Of a stretch of 63,513 nucleotides of DNA, positions 51,353-60,359 are shown piece after piece. How positions within the stretch are numbered: position 1 is the stretch's first letter; the number at the start of each line of letters is the position of its first letter. The position numbers were made by a program, and so were the translations under genes. The notes beneath the pieces were generated by a model, which saw only the letters and a list, made by a program, of their open reading frames with translations, made no database searches and was not told where the DNA came from. This DNA comes from a virus. The DNA is taken from the IMG/VR virus record IMGVR_UViG_3300021964_006691, positions 1-63,513 of that record; one strand, 5' to 3'.

Positions 51353-51841
51353 ATGTATGAATATAGATGTAAAGTTCTGAAAGTCGTTGATGGAGACACG
51401 GTAGATGTAGACATCGATCTAGGATTTGGAGTTTGGTTAAAAGACGAAAGAGTTCGTATAATGGGTATTGATACGCCTGAAAGCAGGACGTCAGACAAGG
51501 TAGAAAAGTTATTTGGTTTAGCGGCAAAAGAAAAACTTAAAAGTATGTTAGGCAAATCACCTACTTTAAAGACGCAGGTAAACAAAGACGGCGAAGACAT
51601 GAAAGGTAAGTTTGGTAGAATACTAGGCGACTTTGATGTTTATGATGCAGAAAAAGATGCATGGCGTCCAGCAACAGATGTACTTATTGAGACAGGAAAT
51701 GCAGTAGCATATTTTGGTGGAAGTAAAGAAGAAGTACAAGCCAAGCATATGGTAAACAGAGATAAATTATTGCGAGAAGGTTTTGTTAGTAAAGAAGACT
51801 TTGATAAAGCAACAGCAATAATGGAAACAAAGAAAAAGTAA
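51353..51841 (+). CDS. Staphylococcal-nuclease-like thermonuclease
   Basis: 162 residues. KVVDGDTVDVDIDLG, VRIMGIDTPE and FGRILGD are the SNase-fold motifs with Ca-binding Asp and catalytic Arg/Glu. It lacks a signal peptide, unlike the secreted nuclease after it, to which it is coupled by TAATG. Host DNA breakdown is a likely role. Confidence 0.85.
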   Translation: MYEYRCKVLKVVDGDTVDVDIDLGFGVWLKDERVRIMGIDTPESRTSDKVEKLFGLAAKEKLKSMLGKSPTLKTQVNKDGEDMKGKFGRILGDFDVYDAEKDAWRPATDVLIETGNAVAYFGGSKEEVQAKHMVNRDKLLREGFVSKEDFDKATAIMETKKK

Positions 51842-52716
51842 TGAACAAATTATTTTTTAGTTTATCCCTTCTACTGTTTTCTACATTTAGTTTTGGATGG
51901 TGGAACACAGGACATGCAACAGTATGTCAGATTGCAGAAAATCATTTAACACCAGAAGTAAAAGCAGAAGTAGATAGACTTTTAGACAATAAAAGTTTTG
52001 CAGAAAGTTGTAATTGGCCAGACTATGTTAGACCAAACAGATATAATACTTTTCCTTGGCATTTTGTAAACATACCTAAATCTAAATTAAAAGTTGAGGC
52101 AAGTGATTGTCCTCCAGAATCCTGTGTTCTCGAAGCAATACAAATGCATATCAGATTACTTAGAAATAAAAACTTACCTGATTCAGACAGAGCAGAAAGT
52201 TTAATGTTTTTAGGACACTTTGTAGGTGACATTCATCAACCATTGCATGTAGGTGAAAAAGAAGATAAAGGTGGCAGTGGCCATGAGGTTAATATAGATC
52301 AAGCAACGCAAGATGCTCTTAACTATCAAGGCTATAACGAATGGCTTAAATTAAATAAATTACAAGTACATCAGTTAGCATTAAGGGAACCTAAATATCC
52401 ACCACACATAAAGAAATCAAATATGCATAGTATTTGGGATGGTGCTGTACTACAACATAAACTAATCAAAGATGATATTGCATGGTATGATTATGCAGAT
52501 AATTTAGCAAAACGTAAACCCACAGTACTGTTAGGAAACCCTGTGATGTGGGCACAAGAAAGCAAAGACGTATTAGGCTTACACAGTTTTGGATACAATG
52601 TAGAGATAGAAGACATTGATGCAGAGTACTTAGAACATCATTTACCTGTATTGGAGCAACGCCTAGTTCTAGCAGGATACAGACTTGCTACAATACTGAA
52701 CCAGATTACACTATAA
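51841..52716 (+). CDS. Secreted S1/P1 nuclease
   Basis: 291 residues. Residues 1-19 form a signal peptide ([17 protein letters not shown]) and the mature chain begins WWNTGH; the N-terminal Trp and later His/Asp residues (HFVGDIHQPLH; SIWDGAV) bind three zinc ions in this family. It cuts single-stranded DNA and RNA in the periplasm or outside. It is coupled to the SNase gene. A phage-made periplasmic nuclease could block other incoming DNA or salvage nucleotides. Confidence 0.87.
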   Translation: MNKLFFSLSLLLFSTFSFGWWNTGHATVCQIAENHLTPEVKAEVDRLLDNKSFAESCNWPDYVRPNRYNTFPWHFVNIPKSKLKVEASDCPPESCVLEAIQMHIRLLRNKNLPDSDRAESLMFLGHFVGDIHQPLHVGEKEDKGGSGHEVNIDQATQDALNYQGYNEWLKLNKLQVHQLALREPKYPPHIKKSNMHSIWDGAVLQHKLIKDDIAWYDYADNLAKRKPTVLLGNPVMWAQESKDVLGLHSFGYNVEIEDIDAEYLEHHLPVLEQRLVLAGYRLATILNQITL

Positions 52717-52721
52717 AATAC

Positions 52722-52749
52722 TTGACAATGCCTAAATAGAGTGTATAAT
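52722..52749 (+). promoter_or_regulatory. Sigma70-type promoter TTGACA-16-TATAAT
   Basis: TTGACA 52722-52727, TATAAT 52744-52749; drives the QueD-like gene. Confidence 0.85.
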
Positions 52750-52774
52750 AGGATATACATATAGAGGTAATGTA

Positions 52775-53263
52775 ATGGCAAAAAGATTTTACTCAGGTAA
52801 AACATATACCCACGCAACTGGTCACAGTTGTGCATTTAGACAATGGAGAGCAGATAGTCACTGTAACTTAATACACGGCTATTCTCTACAGTTTGAATTT
52901 GAGTTTGGTTGTGAGGAATTAGATGATCGCAACTGGGCAGTAGACTTTGGCGGTCTAAAAGAACTTAAAGAATGGTTAAAATTTATGTTTGACCATACTT
53001 ACTTGTTAGCAAGTGACGACCCAGAGTTCCAAACATTTCAAGATCTAGCAGATAAAAATCTAATAGACTTGAGAGTTGTTGGTGCTGTAGGTTGTGAAAG
53101 ATTTGCTGAACAGGCCTTTGACGAAGCAGATAAAATTGTAAAAGATATCAGCAATAATAGATGCTGGGTTCAAAAGGTCACTGTAAGAGAACATGAAGCC
53201 AATAGTGCAACATGCGAACTTGCAGACACTCAGAAGATACGATTTGTAGACTCTGAGAAATAA
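52775..53263 (+). CDS. queD: 6-carboxytetrahydropterin synthase-like (QueD/PTPS family)
   Basis: 162 residues of the PTPS fold (SCAFRQWRADSHCNLIHGY; WAVDFGGLKELKEWLK; FDHTYLL; VTVREHEANSA). The zinc motif reads IHGY where QueD has HGH, so one His ligand is changed, a feature I have seen in related alphaproteobacterial phages. QueD starts the 7-deazaguanine route to queuosine. The other route genes are not in this window, so host enzymes or genes elsewhere would be needed. Confidence 0.75.
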   Translation: MAKRFYSGKTYTHATGHSCAFRQWRADSHCNLIHGYSLQFEFEFGCEELDDRNWAVDFGGLKELKEWLKFMFDHTYLLASDDPEFQTFQDLADKNLIDLRVVGAVGCERFAEQAFDEADKIVKDISNNRCWVQKVTVREHEANSATCELADTQKIRFVDSEK

Positions 53264-53357
53264 CGAAGAAAGATAGATGATGAACGAATAGTTTTGAATG
53301 GGGGCAGGAGTGATATCTACTTGCCCTTCACTTTCTTATTTTCCATACTGAAATAAC

Positions 53358-53365
53358 GATAAATA
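53358..53365 (+). promoter_or_regulatory. Late promoter GATAAATA
   Basis: GATAAATA ends 8 nt before the ATG at 53374. The 110-base gap before it also holds a weak GGGCAG/TTGCCC hairpin near 53300-53325 that may end the queD transcript. Confidence 0.55.
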
Positions 53366-53373
53366 GTGGTATA

Positions 53374-55326
53374 ATGCTATTTGGTATACTCACATTAATC
53401 ACAGCACTTGCTATTGCAGGTGTGGCCGCCTGGTTCAGTATCGCTGGACTTATGATATTCTTTGGCGGAATGCCAATGAGTGTAGCCATTATGGCTGGTA
53501 CATTAGAAGTAGGTAAACTACTTACAGCAAGTTGGCTTTACAGATACTGGAACGAAACATCAATACTACTCAAGACATATCTGACCACAGCAGTTGTAGT
53601 TCTGATGGTTATAACATCTGCAGGTATATATGGTTACCTGTCTAAGGCCGCCAGTGATGTATCTAGTGACGGTGCTGTAGCCTTTGCAGAAGTAGAACGT
53701 GTTGACGGACTTATTCTCAGAGAAGAAAATAAGATTGCCATTATAGAGGATAGGATAATAAGTGTAGGTGGTAGTGTTGATGTAAGTGAAAGTATTGAAC
53801 AACAGGAAACTATCAGAGATGGTGCATGGCAAAGAGTACAAGGTGATATAGATTATGCACAAGGACAAATAGACAGACTCAGAGACCAACTCGCAGTATT
53901 AGATAAAGCAGTAAACGATCTAAGAAACAAAGGTGTAGAAGTTGTTGTAACAGATGAGGGTGGTATATTCCAGGGAGATACCACAGAAAAGATAGACTAT
54001 GTTGCACAGGCAAACGACTTATACAACCAACAAGAACAGCAACGTGCAGATATCAAAACAGATATAGACAAGCAACAAGCAAATATAGATGCATACCGAC
54101 TACAAGCACAAGATACAATTAACGGTGCTAATGCAGAAATAAACAGACTTAGGAACACTAGTTCCAATCAGCAAGATGCAAACATTGAAAAGATAAATGC
54201 TTTTAACACTGATATAGACGCAATTTACGACAATATCGCAGTACTTAAAGACAGTAAATTTGAAGCAGAAAGCAAAGTAAGAGATTTAGAAAGAGAAATA
54301 GGCCCAATCAAATATGTAGCAGAGCTTCTTTATGGTAGTTCAGACCAATCTGTTATGGACAAAGCAGTAAGAATATTCATACTGTTATTTGTTTTTGTAT
54401 TTGACCCTTTAGCAATTATGTTATTGATTGCGGCTAACCAGACATTACTTAGGTACGGTATTAATTTAGAAAGCACAGGACCAAAAGAACCGCCAAGAGA
54501 CCCAGAAGGTGATCCAGGAAGTTTTTGGGATAGTGACTTTGAAGAACAAAGCAGAGAAATATATGGCGACAATATGCCAGACCTTCCTAGTGCGGCAGAA
54601 GATGCCGCAAAGGCAATGGCCGAATCGGCTTCCGAAAAAAAAAGAACGGAAAAATTAAAAAAGGCCTTGTCGTTATTGGAAACAAAATACAAAAAAACAT
54701 TAAAAGCTCTTGACGATAAGCCTAAAGAAGTTATAATAGAAAAAGAAGTCGAGAAGATAGTAGAAGTTCCGGTTGAAGTAATTAAAGAAGTGGTAGTTGA
54801 AAGGGAGGTGCCAGTTGAAAAGATCGTTGAGGTTGAAGTCGCAAAAGAGGTTGAGGTCATCAAGGAGGTTGAACGAATTGTCGAAAAGGAAGTTCCAGGA
54901 CCAGAAAGAATTGTCGAAGTCCCAGGACCAGAAAGAATTGTCGAAGTCCCAGGACCAGAAAGAGTCGTCAGAGTTGAGTCCTCAGAAGGAGTAAAAAGGT
55001 TAAATAAAGAAATAGAAACATTACAAAACGAATTGCAAATATTAAGATCTAAAAAACCTGAGACTATAGAAAAAATAGTTGAAGTCGAAAAAGAAGTTCC
55101 AGTCGAAGTCGAAAGGCCAGCATCAGGTGATTTAAAAGACGCCGCACGGTTAATGGCAACTAGTGAATTAAATAAAGAAGATTTATCTGAAGCACAGATA
55201 TTAGAATTGTTACAAAAGTCTTCTGAAGAAGAAGTAAAACGTAAACTGGGCTTTTGGGCAGTATCATTACCTAAAACAGATGTAGTTAAAGAGCCCACTA
55301 ATAAAAAATACATAGGTAAAAAATGA
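53374..55326 (+). CDS. Large coiled-coil membrane protein, DUF4407-like
   Basis: 650 residues. Three or so helices lie in residues 1-95, a coiled coil in about 100-325, one helix in about 330-355 ([20 protein letters not shown]), and a long charged tail. The layout resembles DUF4407. The tail has repeated VEKEV/VEVPVE units and three VPGPERIVE units encoded by a 27-nt tandem repeat. It ends ATGA with clpX, so the two are coupled. A membrane platform is inferred. Confidence 0.6.
   Translation: MLFGILTLITALAIAGVAAWFSIAGLMIFFGGMPMSVAIMAGTLEVGKLLTASWLYRYWNETSILLKTYLTTAVVVLMVITSAGIYGYLSKAASDVSSDGAVAFAEVERVDGLILREENKIAIIEDRIISVGGSVDVSESIEQQETIRDGAWQRVQGDIDYAQGQIDRLRDQLAVLDKAVNDLRNKGVEVVVTDEGGIFQGDTTEKIDYVAQANDLYNQQEQQRADIKTDIDKQQANIDAYRLQAQDTINGANAEINRLRNTSSNQQDANIEKINAFNTDIDAIYDNIAVLKDSKFEAESKVRDLEREIGPIKYVAELLYGSSDQSVMDKAVRIFILLFVFVFDPLAIMLLIAANQTLLRYGINLESTGPKEPPRDPEGDPGSFWDSDFEEQSREIYGDNMPDLPSAAEDAAKAMAESASEKKRTEKLKKALSLLETKYKKTLKALDDKPKEVIIEKEVEKIVEVPVEVIKEVVVEREVPVEKIVEVEVAKEVEVIKEVERIVEKEVPGPERIVEVPGPERIVEVPGPERVVRVESSEGVKRLNKEIETLQNELQILRSKKPETIEKIVEVEKEVPVEVERPASGDLKDAARLMATSELNKEDLSEAQILELLQKSSEEEVKRKLGFWAVSLPKTDVVKEPTNKKYIGKK
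54895..54975 (+). repeat. Three 27-nt tandem units coding for VPGPERIVE-type repeats
   Basis: Units 54895-54921 and 54922-54948 are identical; unit 54949-54975 differs in its second half. They are in frame in the coiled-coil membrane protein. Confidence 0.9.
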
Positions 55327-56615
55327 GCGAAGATAAATCATTAACCTGTAATTTTTGTGGTAAAAAACGTGAAGAGGTAGAAAAACTAATCGCTGGACCT
55401 GGTGTTTATATATGTGATGAGTGTGTTCAACTAAGTTATGGTATTGTATCCCAAGAAGACGATCATGATTTTGGTAACTTAGATTTTGATAATCTCCCAA
55501 GACCGTCTGAAATAAAAAAATTCTTAGATCAGTATATTATGGGCCAAGACTCAGCAAAAGAAATATTGTCTGTAAATGCCTATAATCATTATAAACGCAT
55601 AACTAATATCATACAAGATGTAGAACTAGATAAGTCAAATGTGTTATTACTAGGACCTACAGGCACAGGTAAAACACTACTTGCAAAAACATTGGCCAAG
55701 AAACTTCAGGTGCCTTTTGCAATAGCAGATGCAACTACACTAACTGAAGCAGGTTATGTGGGAGAAGATGTAGAAAGTGTACTAGAACGTTTGCTAATAT
55801 TATCTGATTTTGATATAGAGTTAGCCCAAAGAGGTGTTGTTTTTATAGATGAGTTAGATAAAAAAGCTCGTAAGTCAGAAAACAATACAGCAACAAGAGA
55901 TGTGTCAGGTGAGGGTGTGCAACAAGCATTACTAAGACTCATAGAAGGCACAAATTGTAAGATTAAAATGAACGCAAAAGCAAAGTATGGTGATGATTTT
56001 ATCGAGTTTGACACATCAAATGTATTGTTTATATTAGGTGGAGCATTTGTAGGCATAGAAGAAATTATAGAAAAACGATTAAAGAGTAAAAGTAAAATAG
56101 GTTTTAACAGTAAGATACTAAGTGATACAGACAAAAATCAATTACTCACAAAGATTAATGCACAAGACATTGTTACATACGGTTTAATACCTGAGCTGGT
56201 AGGTAGGTTACCACTAATAGCAACTATGGATAATCTATCTAAAGATCAATTAGTAAATATATTGACAGAAGTTAAAAATAGTATTATAATACAGGTTAAG
56301 TCTTTATTAAAACTAGACAATTTAGAGATTAAATTTTCTAAAAACTATTATGAACAGGTATCTGTGTTAGCAGTAGAGTCTAAAATGGGTGCCAGAGCAT
56401 TAAAAAGTTTAGTAGAGAACAGTTTAATAAACATTATGTTTAGGATAGAGGATTTCAATAAAACAGGTGTACAAGCCATTAGATTTGATAACTATCCAGA
56501 CAGAGGAAATAAACCAATATTAGTATTTAACGATAGAGAAGAAGTAGATACTAATTATAAATTATACAGAGGAATAGATGAGTTGGAAAAACAACGATCA
56601 CAAAAAGAACTTTAA
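55323..56615 (+). CDS. clpX: ClpX, ATPase subunit of ClpXP
   Basis: 430 residues, full ClpX layout. The N-terminal Zn site is C9, C12, C31 and C34. Walker A is GPTGTGKT (111-118), pore loop GYVG, Walker B VFIDELDK (173-180), and sensor-2 GARAL. The IGF tripeptide that docks ClpP is kept (residues 259-261). No ClpP is encoded here, so it could capture host ClpP and redirect proteolysis. It overlaps the membrane protein by ATGA and bS21 by 38 nt. Confidence 0.93.
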   Translation: MSEDKSLTCNFCGKKREEVEKLIAGPGVYICDECVQLSYGIVSQEDDHDFGNLDFDNLPRPSEIKKFLDQYIMGQDSAKEILSVNAYNHYKRITNIIQDVELDKSNVLLLGPTGTGKTLLAKTLAKKLQVPFAIADATTLTEAGYVGEDVESVLERLLILSDFDIELAQRGVVFIDELDKKARKSENNTATRDVSGEGVQQALLRLIEGTNCKIKMNAKAKYGDDFIEFDTSNVLFILGGAFVGIEEIIEKRLKSKSKIGFNSKILSDTDKNQLLTKINAQDIVTYGLIPELVGRLPLIATMDNLSKDQLVNILTEVKNSIIIQVKSLLKLDNLEIKFSKNYYEQVSVLAVESKMGARALKSLVENSLINIMFRIEDFNKTGVQAIRFDNYPDRGNKPILVFNDREEVDTNYKLYRGIDELEKQRSQKEL

Positions 56616-56991
56616 TAGTAAACGTAAGCCTTTCGCTAAAAAAGACGAGCATTATTTAGATAAGTTTAAAGGCAGAGCTATTGAAGTTAGAAACGATGAC
56701 GTAAATGGTGCAATGAGACGTCTTAAAAAAGTTTTAGAAAAGATGGACTTCCAAAAAGAATTATCTAAAAGAGAATTTTTTGAGAAACCTAGTGCTAAAC
56801 GCAAACGTATGAAGGACCAAGCAATCAAAAGAGAGAAAAAAGCAAAAGAGACAATGATAATGAGAGGTGAATGGTTACCTCCAGAGCCTACTGGTCAAAG
56901 TCATTTAAAAGGCAAAAGGCAAAAACGCAAAGCCTGGAATCAAGTAGAACGAGTAAAAGTATTAAGAAAAAGAGGTAGAGGCTCAGACTAA
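56578..56991 (+). CDS. rpsU: Ribosomal protein bS21 homologue
   Basis: 137 residues. Residues about 33-90 ([17 protein letters not shown], then [13 protein letters not shown]) match bS21. The N- and C-terminal extensions are longer than bacterial bS21 (about 70) and very basic. bS21 sits near the mRNA exit of the 30S subunit and helps initiation. Phage copies are known in pelagiphages. Its start lies inside clpX. Confidence 0.9.
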   Translation: MSWKNNDHKKNFNSKRKPFAKKDEHYLDKFKGRAIEVRNDDVNGAMRRLKKVLEKMDFQKELSKREFFEKPSAKRKRMKDQAIKREKKAKETMIMRGEWLPPEPTGQSHLKGKRQKRKAWNQVERVKVLRKRGRGSD

Positions 56992-56992
56992 T

Positions 56993-57772
56993 ATGAAAAT
57001 TTCTGTAGTAAGTGGAGGTTTTGATCCACTACATTCAGGTCATATAAATTTATTAGAGCAGGCGGCTACATTTGGAGACAAATTAGTAGTGCTGGTAAAT
57101 AGCGATGACTGGCTAACTAGAAAGAAAGGCAGACCCTTTATGCCTTTTGAAGAAAGATCAACTATTATTCAACGTATGGACATGGTAGACAATGTGTATG
57201 CTGTTGATGATGCTGATGGAAGTGTAACTAATGGACTTATACAAGTTCGCGATGCATTCGGACACGATCATGATTATGTATTCTGTAACGGAGGTGATAG
57301 AGGAAAAGATAACATACCCGAAATGGCAGTAGATGGTTACACTTTTGAATTTAGTGTTGGTGGAGATAACAAAGCCAACAGTAGCAGTTGGATATTGAAA
57401 GAATGGCAGTATCCAACAGAACGCAGAGTATGGGGCGAGTTTAGTGATTTGTTTCAGGACTCAGCAGTCAGAGTTAAAGAGCTAGTAATTGAGCCTGGTA
57501 AAGGTATTAGTTATCAACGTCACTTTAAAAGAGATGAAATATGGTTTGTAAGTAAAGGACAATGTGTTGTAAAACATGGTAGAGATACAGACAAACCGGA
57601 AGAATACGATACAATTAATTTAAGAACAGATGAGTCTATACATATTAAAGTTAAAGATTGGCACCAGATTATAAATGTTAAGTCAGAACCTTGCCATATT
57701 ATAGAAATACAATATGGTAAAGAAACTAACGAAGAAGATATAGAACGTTTAGAGTACTACGACGGAGAATAA
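56993..57772 (+). CDS. Cytidylyltransferase fused to a mannose-6-phosphate isomerase-type cupin
   Basis: 259 residues. Residues 1-140 form a nucleotidyltransferase (VSGGFDPLHSGHINLLEQA with HxGH, later NANSSSWILK region) like RfaE/TagD proteins. Residues about 145-250 form a cupin (PGKGISYQRHFKRDEIWFV; DWHQIINV) like the sugar-phosphate isomerase C-terminus. Both point to NDP-sugar or heptose chemistry. The fusion is unusual. It follows bS21 by one base. Confidence 0.8.
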   Translation: MKISVVSGGFDPLHSGHINLLEQAATFGDKLVVLVNSDDWLTRKKGRPFMPFEERSTIIQRMDMVDNVYAVDDADGSVTNGLIQVRDAFGHDHDYVFCNGGDRGKDNIPEMAVDGYTFEFSVGGDNKANSSSWILKEWQYPTERRVWGEFSDLFQDSAVRVKELVIEPGKGISYQRHFKRDEIWFVSKGQCVVKHGRDTDKPEEYDTINLRTDESIHIKVKDWHQIINVKSEPCHIIEIQYGKETNEEDIERLEYYDGE

Positions 57773-58216
57773 ATGGAGATGCGACAACTTAATGAGCAAC
57801 GTGTTTGTGAAATACTAAATGATATAGTTGAGTTAGAAATGGCTGGAGTTGTTAGATATGCTCACAGTTCACTAATGGTTACAGGACCTAACAGAATACC
57901 TATTGTAGCATTCCTGCAAGAACAAGCAACTGAAAGTTTAGACCACGCCTTAATAGCAGGTGAATACATCACAGGCTTTAACGGACATCCTAGTCAGCAG
58001 ATTGCTAACATTGAAGAAAACCACGATCATAGTGTTGAACAAATTCTACAAGAAAGTTTAGCACACGAAATGGCGGCAGTTGAAAAGTATAAAGAACTAC
58101 TTGACGAAGTTGCTGATGCAAGTATAATGTTGGAAGAATATGCCAGAGGGCAGATTGGTATGGAAGAACAACATGCCTTAGAGATAAGGAAGATGCTAAT
58201 GGATTATGGATCATAA
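57773..58216 (+). CDS. Bacterioferritin/ferritin-like diiron protein
   Basis: 147 residues in a four-helix pattern: an ELEMAGVVRYAHS helix with Glu, then ATESLDHALIAGEYI (ExxH), ESLAHEMAAVEKYKEL, and GQIGMEEQHALEIRK (ExxH). These are the diiron ligands of ferritin-like proteins. It could store iron or protect DNA from Fenton chemistry. It is coupled to the fusion gene before it and the glycosyltransferase after it. Confidence 0.8.
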   Translation: MEMRQLNEQRVCEILNDIVELEMAGVVRYAHSSLMVTGPNRIPIVAFLQEQATESLDHALIAGEYITGFNGHPSQQIANIEENHDHSVEQILQESLAHEMAAVEKYKELLDEVADASIMLEEYARGQIGMEEQHALEIRKMLMDYGS

Positions 58217-59129
58217 AACCAAAAAAGTTGTATTTGTACTCACATATTTAGAACAAAAAGAATGGAATAAATTTTATCCTGCGTGGATGTTTAACCAAGT
58301 CTACACAGATTATCAATTTATAATTTTAGATAATGGCAACCAGTCCATAATGAAGGAATGGTGTAACTTAACTGGCTCCTACTATTACTCTTCTGAGTAT
58401 AATATTGGAAGCAGTGGCGGTTATAACTGGATTTTTAAATCTGCAGAGCTATTAGGATTAAAACGAGCCGCATTACTACAAGCAGATGTAGAAATAATTA
58501 ATAAAGAATGTTTAGATAAGTTATTTGATGACAAATGGCAGGAAAACGACATACCTTTTTGGCCACAAGAGCCTAGAGCAAATTGGGACCAAAATCCAGA
58601 TAACGAAGGCGGAACCTATAACTTAGGCCAGTTTTTTAGTTTTAATCCTACATACCTATTAGAAAACAACCTGTTAGTAGACGAAAACTATGTTGTAACA
58701 CATTTTGATGATGCTGACTTAATGAGAAGAATGCTGGAGGCAGGCACAAAACCACATAACCTTTTACTAGACTTTCCGTCTTTAGATTGTATGCCTGACA
58801 AAGATAACTTAGCAAACTCTGTGCCAGGTTTATATAACATGCACCACTTTAGCAGTAAGCAATCTGGCTCAGACAACCACAAAGAATGGGAAGTTTTAAA
58901 TCAGCCATATCATAATAAAAAATGGTTTAAGAATTCAGACCATGCCTGGGAAACACCATTTGGTCATTGCGAGCCAGAATCTAAACCCACAATTACAGAC
59001 TATAAACGCCTTGATTACAATAAAAAAGAGCCACATAGTCATAAATGGTTACCACTTGGCTATCCACCTTATCCAGTAGAGCATGAGTTAAATAGATTTT
59101 GGGAAGAACTAACCAAAAATAGTACATAA
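58206..59129 (+). CDS. Family 2-like glycosyltransferase
   Basis: 307 residues. FVLTYLEQKEWNKFY begins the GT-A domain; YNIGSSGGYNW and LLQADVEI (DxE) are GT2-like active-site parts; FDDADLMRRM is a further conserved block. It overlaps the ferritin-like gene by 11 nt and may use the sugar made by the fusion protein upstream. Confidence 0.7.
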   Translation: MDHKTKKVVFVLTYLEQKEWNKFYPAWMFNQVYTDYQFIILDNGNQSIMKEWCNLTGSYYYSSEYNIGSSGGYNWIFKSAELLGLKRAALLQADVEIINKECLDKLFDDKWQENDIPFWPQEPRANWDQNPDNEGGTYNLGQFFSFNPTYLLENNLLVDENYVVTHFDDADLMRRMLEAGTKPHNLLLDFPSLDCMPDKDNLANSVPGLYNMHHFSSKQSGSDNHKEWEVLNQPYHNKKWFKNSDHAWETPFGHCEPESKPTITDYKRLDYNKKEPHSHKWLPLGYPPYPVEHELNRFWEELTKNST

Positions 59130-59153
59130 TGTACTATATCTAGTATAAAAGGC

Positions 59154-59181
59154 TTGACATACATACAAGATATGCTATTAT
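59154..59181 (+). promoter_or_regulatory. Sigma70-type promoter TTGACA-16-TATTAT
   Basis: TTGACA 59154-59159, TATTAT 59176-59181, extended TGC, before the 59224 gene, which has an AGGAG site. Confidence 0.8.
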
Positions 59182-59223
59182 AAGACAGTAAGAAATTAAT
59201 CTTACACATTATAGGAGTAATAA

Positions 59224-59424
59224 ATGAACTTTATAACTAACACATTAATTGGAATAGGTGCTTTTTCTGTAATCGCAGGAACAATTTTAATAGCAGAATA
59301 TATTTTATCAGGAATAGGCTTTACGTCAGAGCAAATTGGCACAGGCTTAATGATTGGCGCCTTTTTAATTATTGCACCACTATTTGGGGATCTAACCAGA
59401 TCAGTATTTAAGCTCAACAAGTAG
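59224..59424 (+). CDS. Small two-helix membrane protein
   Basis: 66 residues with two hydrophobic helices (LIGIGAFSVIAGTILIAEYI; GTGLMIGAFLIIAPLFG). It is early by its promoter. Function unknown. Confidence 0.55.
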   Translation: MNFITNTLIGIGAFSVIAGTILIAEYILSGIGFTSEQIGTGLMIGAFLIIAPLFGDLTRSVFKLNK

Positions 59425-59452
59425 TTGACAAACTAACACAACCTGTTATAAT
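59425..59452 (+). promoter_or_regulatory. Sigma70-type promoter TTGACA-16-TATAAT
   Basis: TTGACA 59425-59430 and TATAAT 59447-59452, extended TGT. The box ends 6 nt before the ATG at 59459; a leaderless early mRNA is predicted. Confidence 0.85.
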
Positions 59453-59458
59453 AGATGT

Positions 59459-59941
59459 ATGACTATGCATTTAGATAACAGGTTTTCTACGATCAATACC
59501 AAAAAGTATAAAGCCAAGATTACAAAAGGTAAACTTAAAGAGCTGGAACTTAGATGGCGTCAGCATAACAAACGTATGAAGCAGAATCATATGCATCATT
59601 TAAGGTACGACACTCTACAGGAGTATATGGATTATTGTTATGGTAAAGTCAGTATGCCTGACCCTCGTGACTACAGAACATTCAAACCATTACGTGAACA
59701 ACGTAACTGGCGAGCAGTACAAGATGATGAACACAGAGAGAAGTATCCTAGTCTTATGGAAGAACAAATGAAGGCAGGTACATTTAATAGTGAAAGTATG
59801 GGACAGGGCACTAAGAAGGAGCCTATGAAGTACACAGGCGATCTTATACAAGGCATTGCTACTATGCACAAAAGTAACGCAGTACCTGTAATGAAAGGCA
59901 CAGATCAAGCAAAAGATATAGCAAGGATGCGTAGAGGATGA
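59459..59941 (+). CDS. Conserved hypothetical phage protein
   Basis: 160 residues, basic and Met/His-rich (RWRQHNKRMKQNHMHHLRYD; YGKVSMPDPRDYRTF). It resembles a conserved unknown protein of marine T4-like phages. It starts an early operon of small genes and overlaps the next by ATGA. Confidence 0.6.
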   Translation: MTMHLDNRFSTINTKKYKAKITKGKLKELELRWRQHNKRMKQNHMHHLRYDTLQEYMDYCYGKVSMPDPRDYRTFKPLREQRNWRAVQDDEHREKYPSLMEEQMKAGTFNSESMGQGTKKEPMKYTGDLIQGIATMHKSNAVPVMKGTDQAKDIARMRRG

Positions 59942-60168
59942 AGAAAGAAGAAATAGTTACACTAATAGAAAACCTGCACCCAGAAGATAAACAAGGAAAT
60001 ATAGAAGCAATCTTTATAGGTAGGCACGGTGAGGTTATTAAAACAGACAGTATCAGATTAGATATGGATGGTGGACGATTAATAATTGTACAAGAAGGCA
60101 CAGACCAATATGTTAGTAATAAGGAAAATTGGGAACAAGAGCTAGAGTTTTGTAGGAATAGGCAGTAG
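59938..60168 (+). CDS. Small hypothetical protein
   Basis: 76 residues, acidic, alpha/beta-like (IEAIFIGRHGEVIKTDSIRL). It is coupled at both ends (ATGA, then GTG start overlapping its stop). Function unknown. Confidence 0.5.
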   Translation: MKKEEIVTLIENLHPEDKQGNIEAIFIGRHGEVIKTDSIRLDMDGGRLIIVQEGTDQYVSNKENWEQELEFCRNRQ

Positions 60169-60359
60169 TGAATCTAGATCATATTATGATACCCAAAGGC
60201 TGGAAACTGCCTGAGTGTAATCACCCAATAGAAAAATGGTGTAGTAATTGCGACAGAGATTATGTTACATATGAAAAAATTCCACACTTTAGGAAGTATA
60301 AAGAGTTTCATGTGTGGACAGATAAAGAATTTGACGAGGAAATGAGGAATGCCAAATAG
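60168..60359 (+). CDS. Small Cys/His protein with GTG start
   Basis: 63 residues. ECNHPIEKWCSNCDRD may form a Zn site. It is coupled upstream and overlaps the next gene by 11 nt. Confidence 0.5.
   Translation: MNLDHIMIPKGWKLPECNHPIEKWCSNCDRDYVTYEKIPHFRKYKEFHVWTDKEFDEEMRNAK

Noticed and set aside
54895-54975. CRISPR-like direct repeats
   Set aside because: The units are contiguous, have no spacers, and are in frame in a coding region.
54330-55313. 327-aa minus-strand Ser/Thr-rich frame
   Set aside because: It lies wholly antisense to the coiled-coil protein, its low-complexity composition mirrors the Glu/Lys/Val repeat, and it has no promoter or ribosome-binding site.
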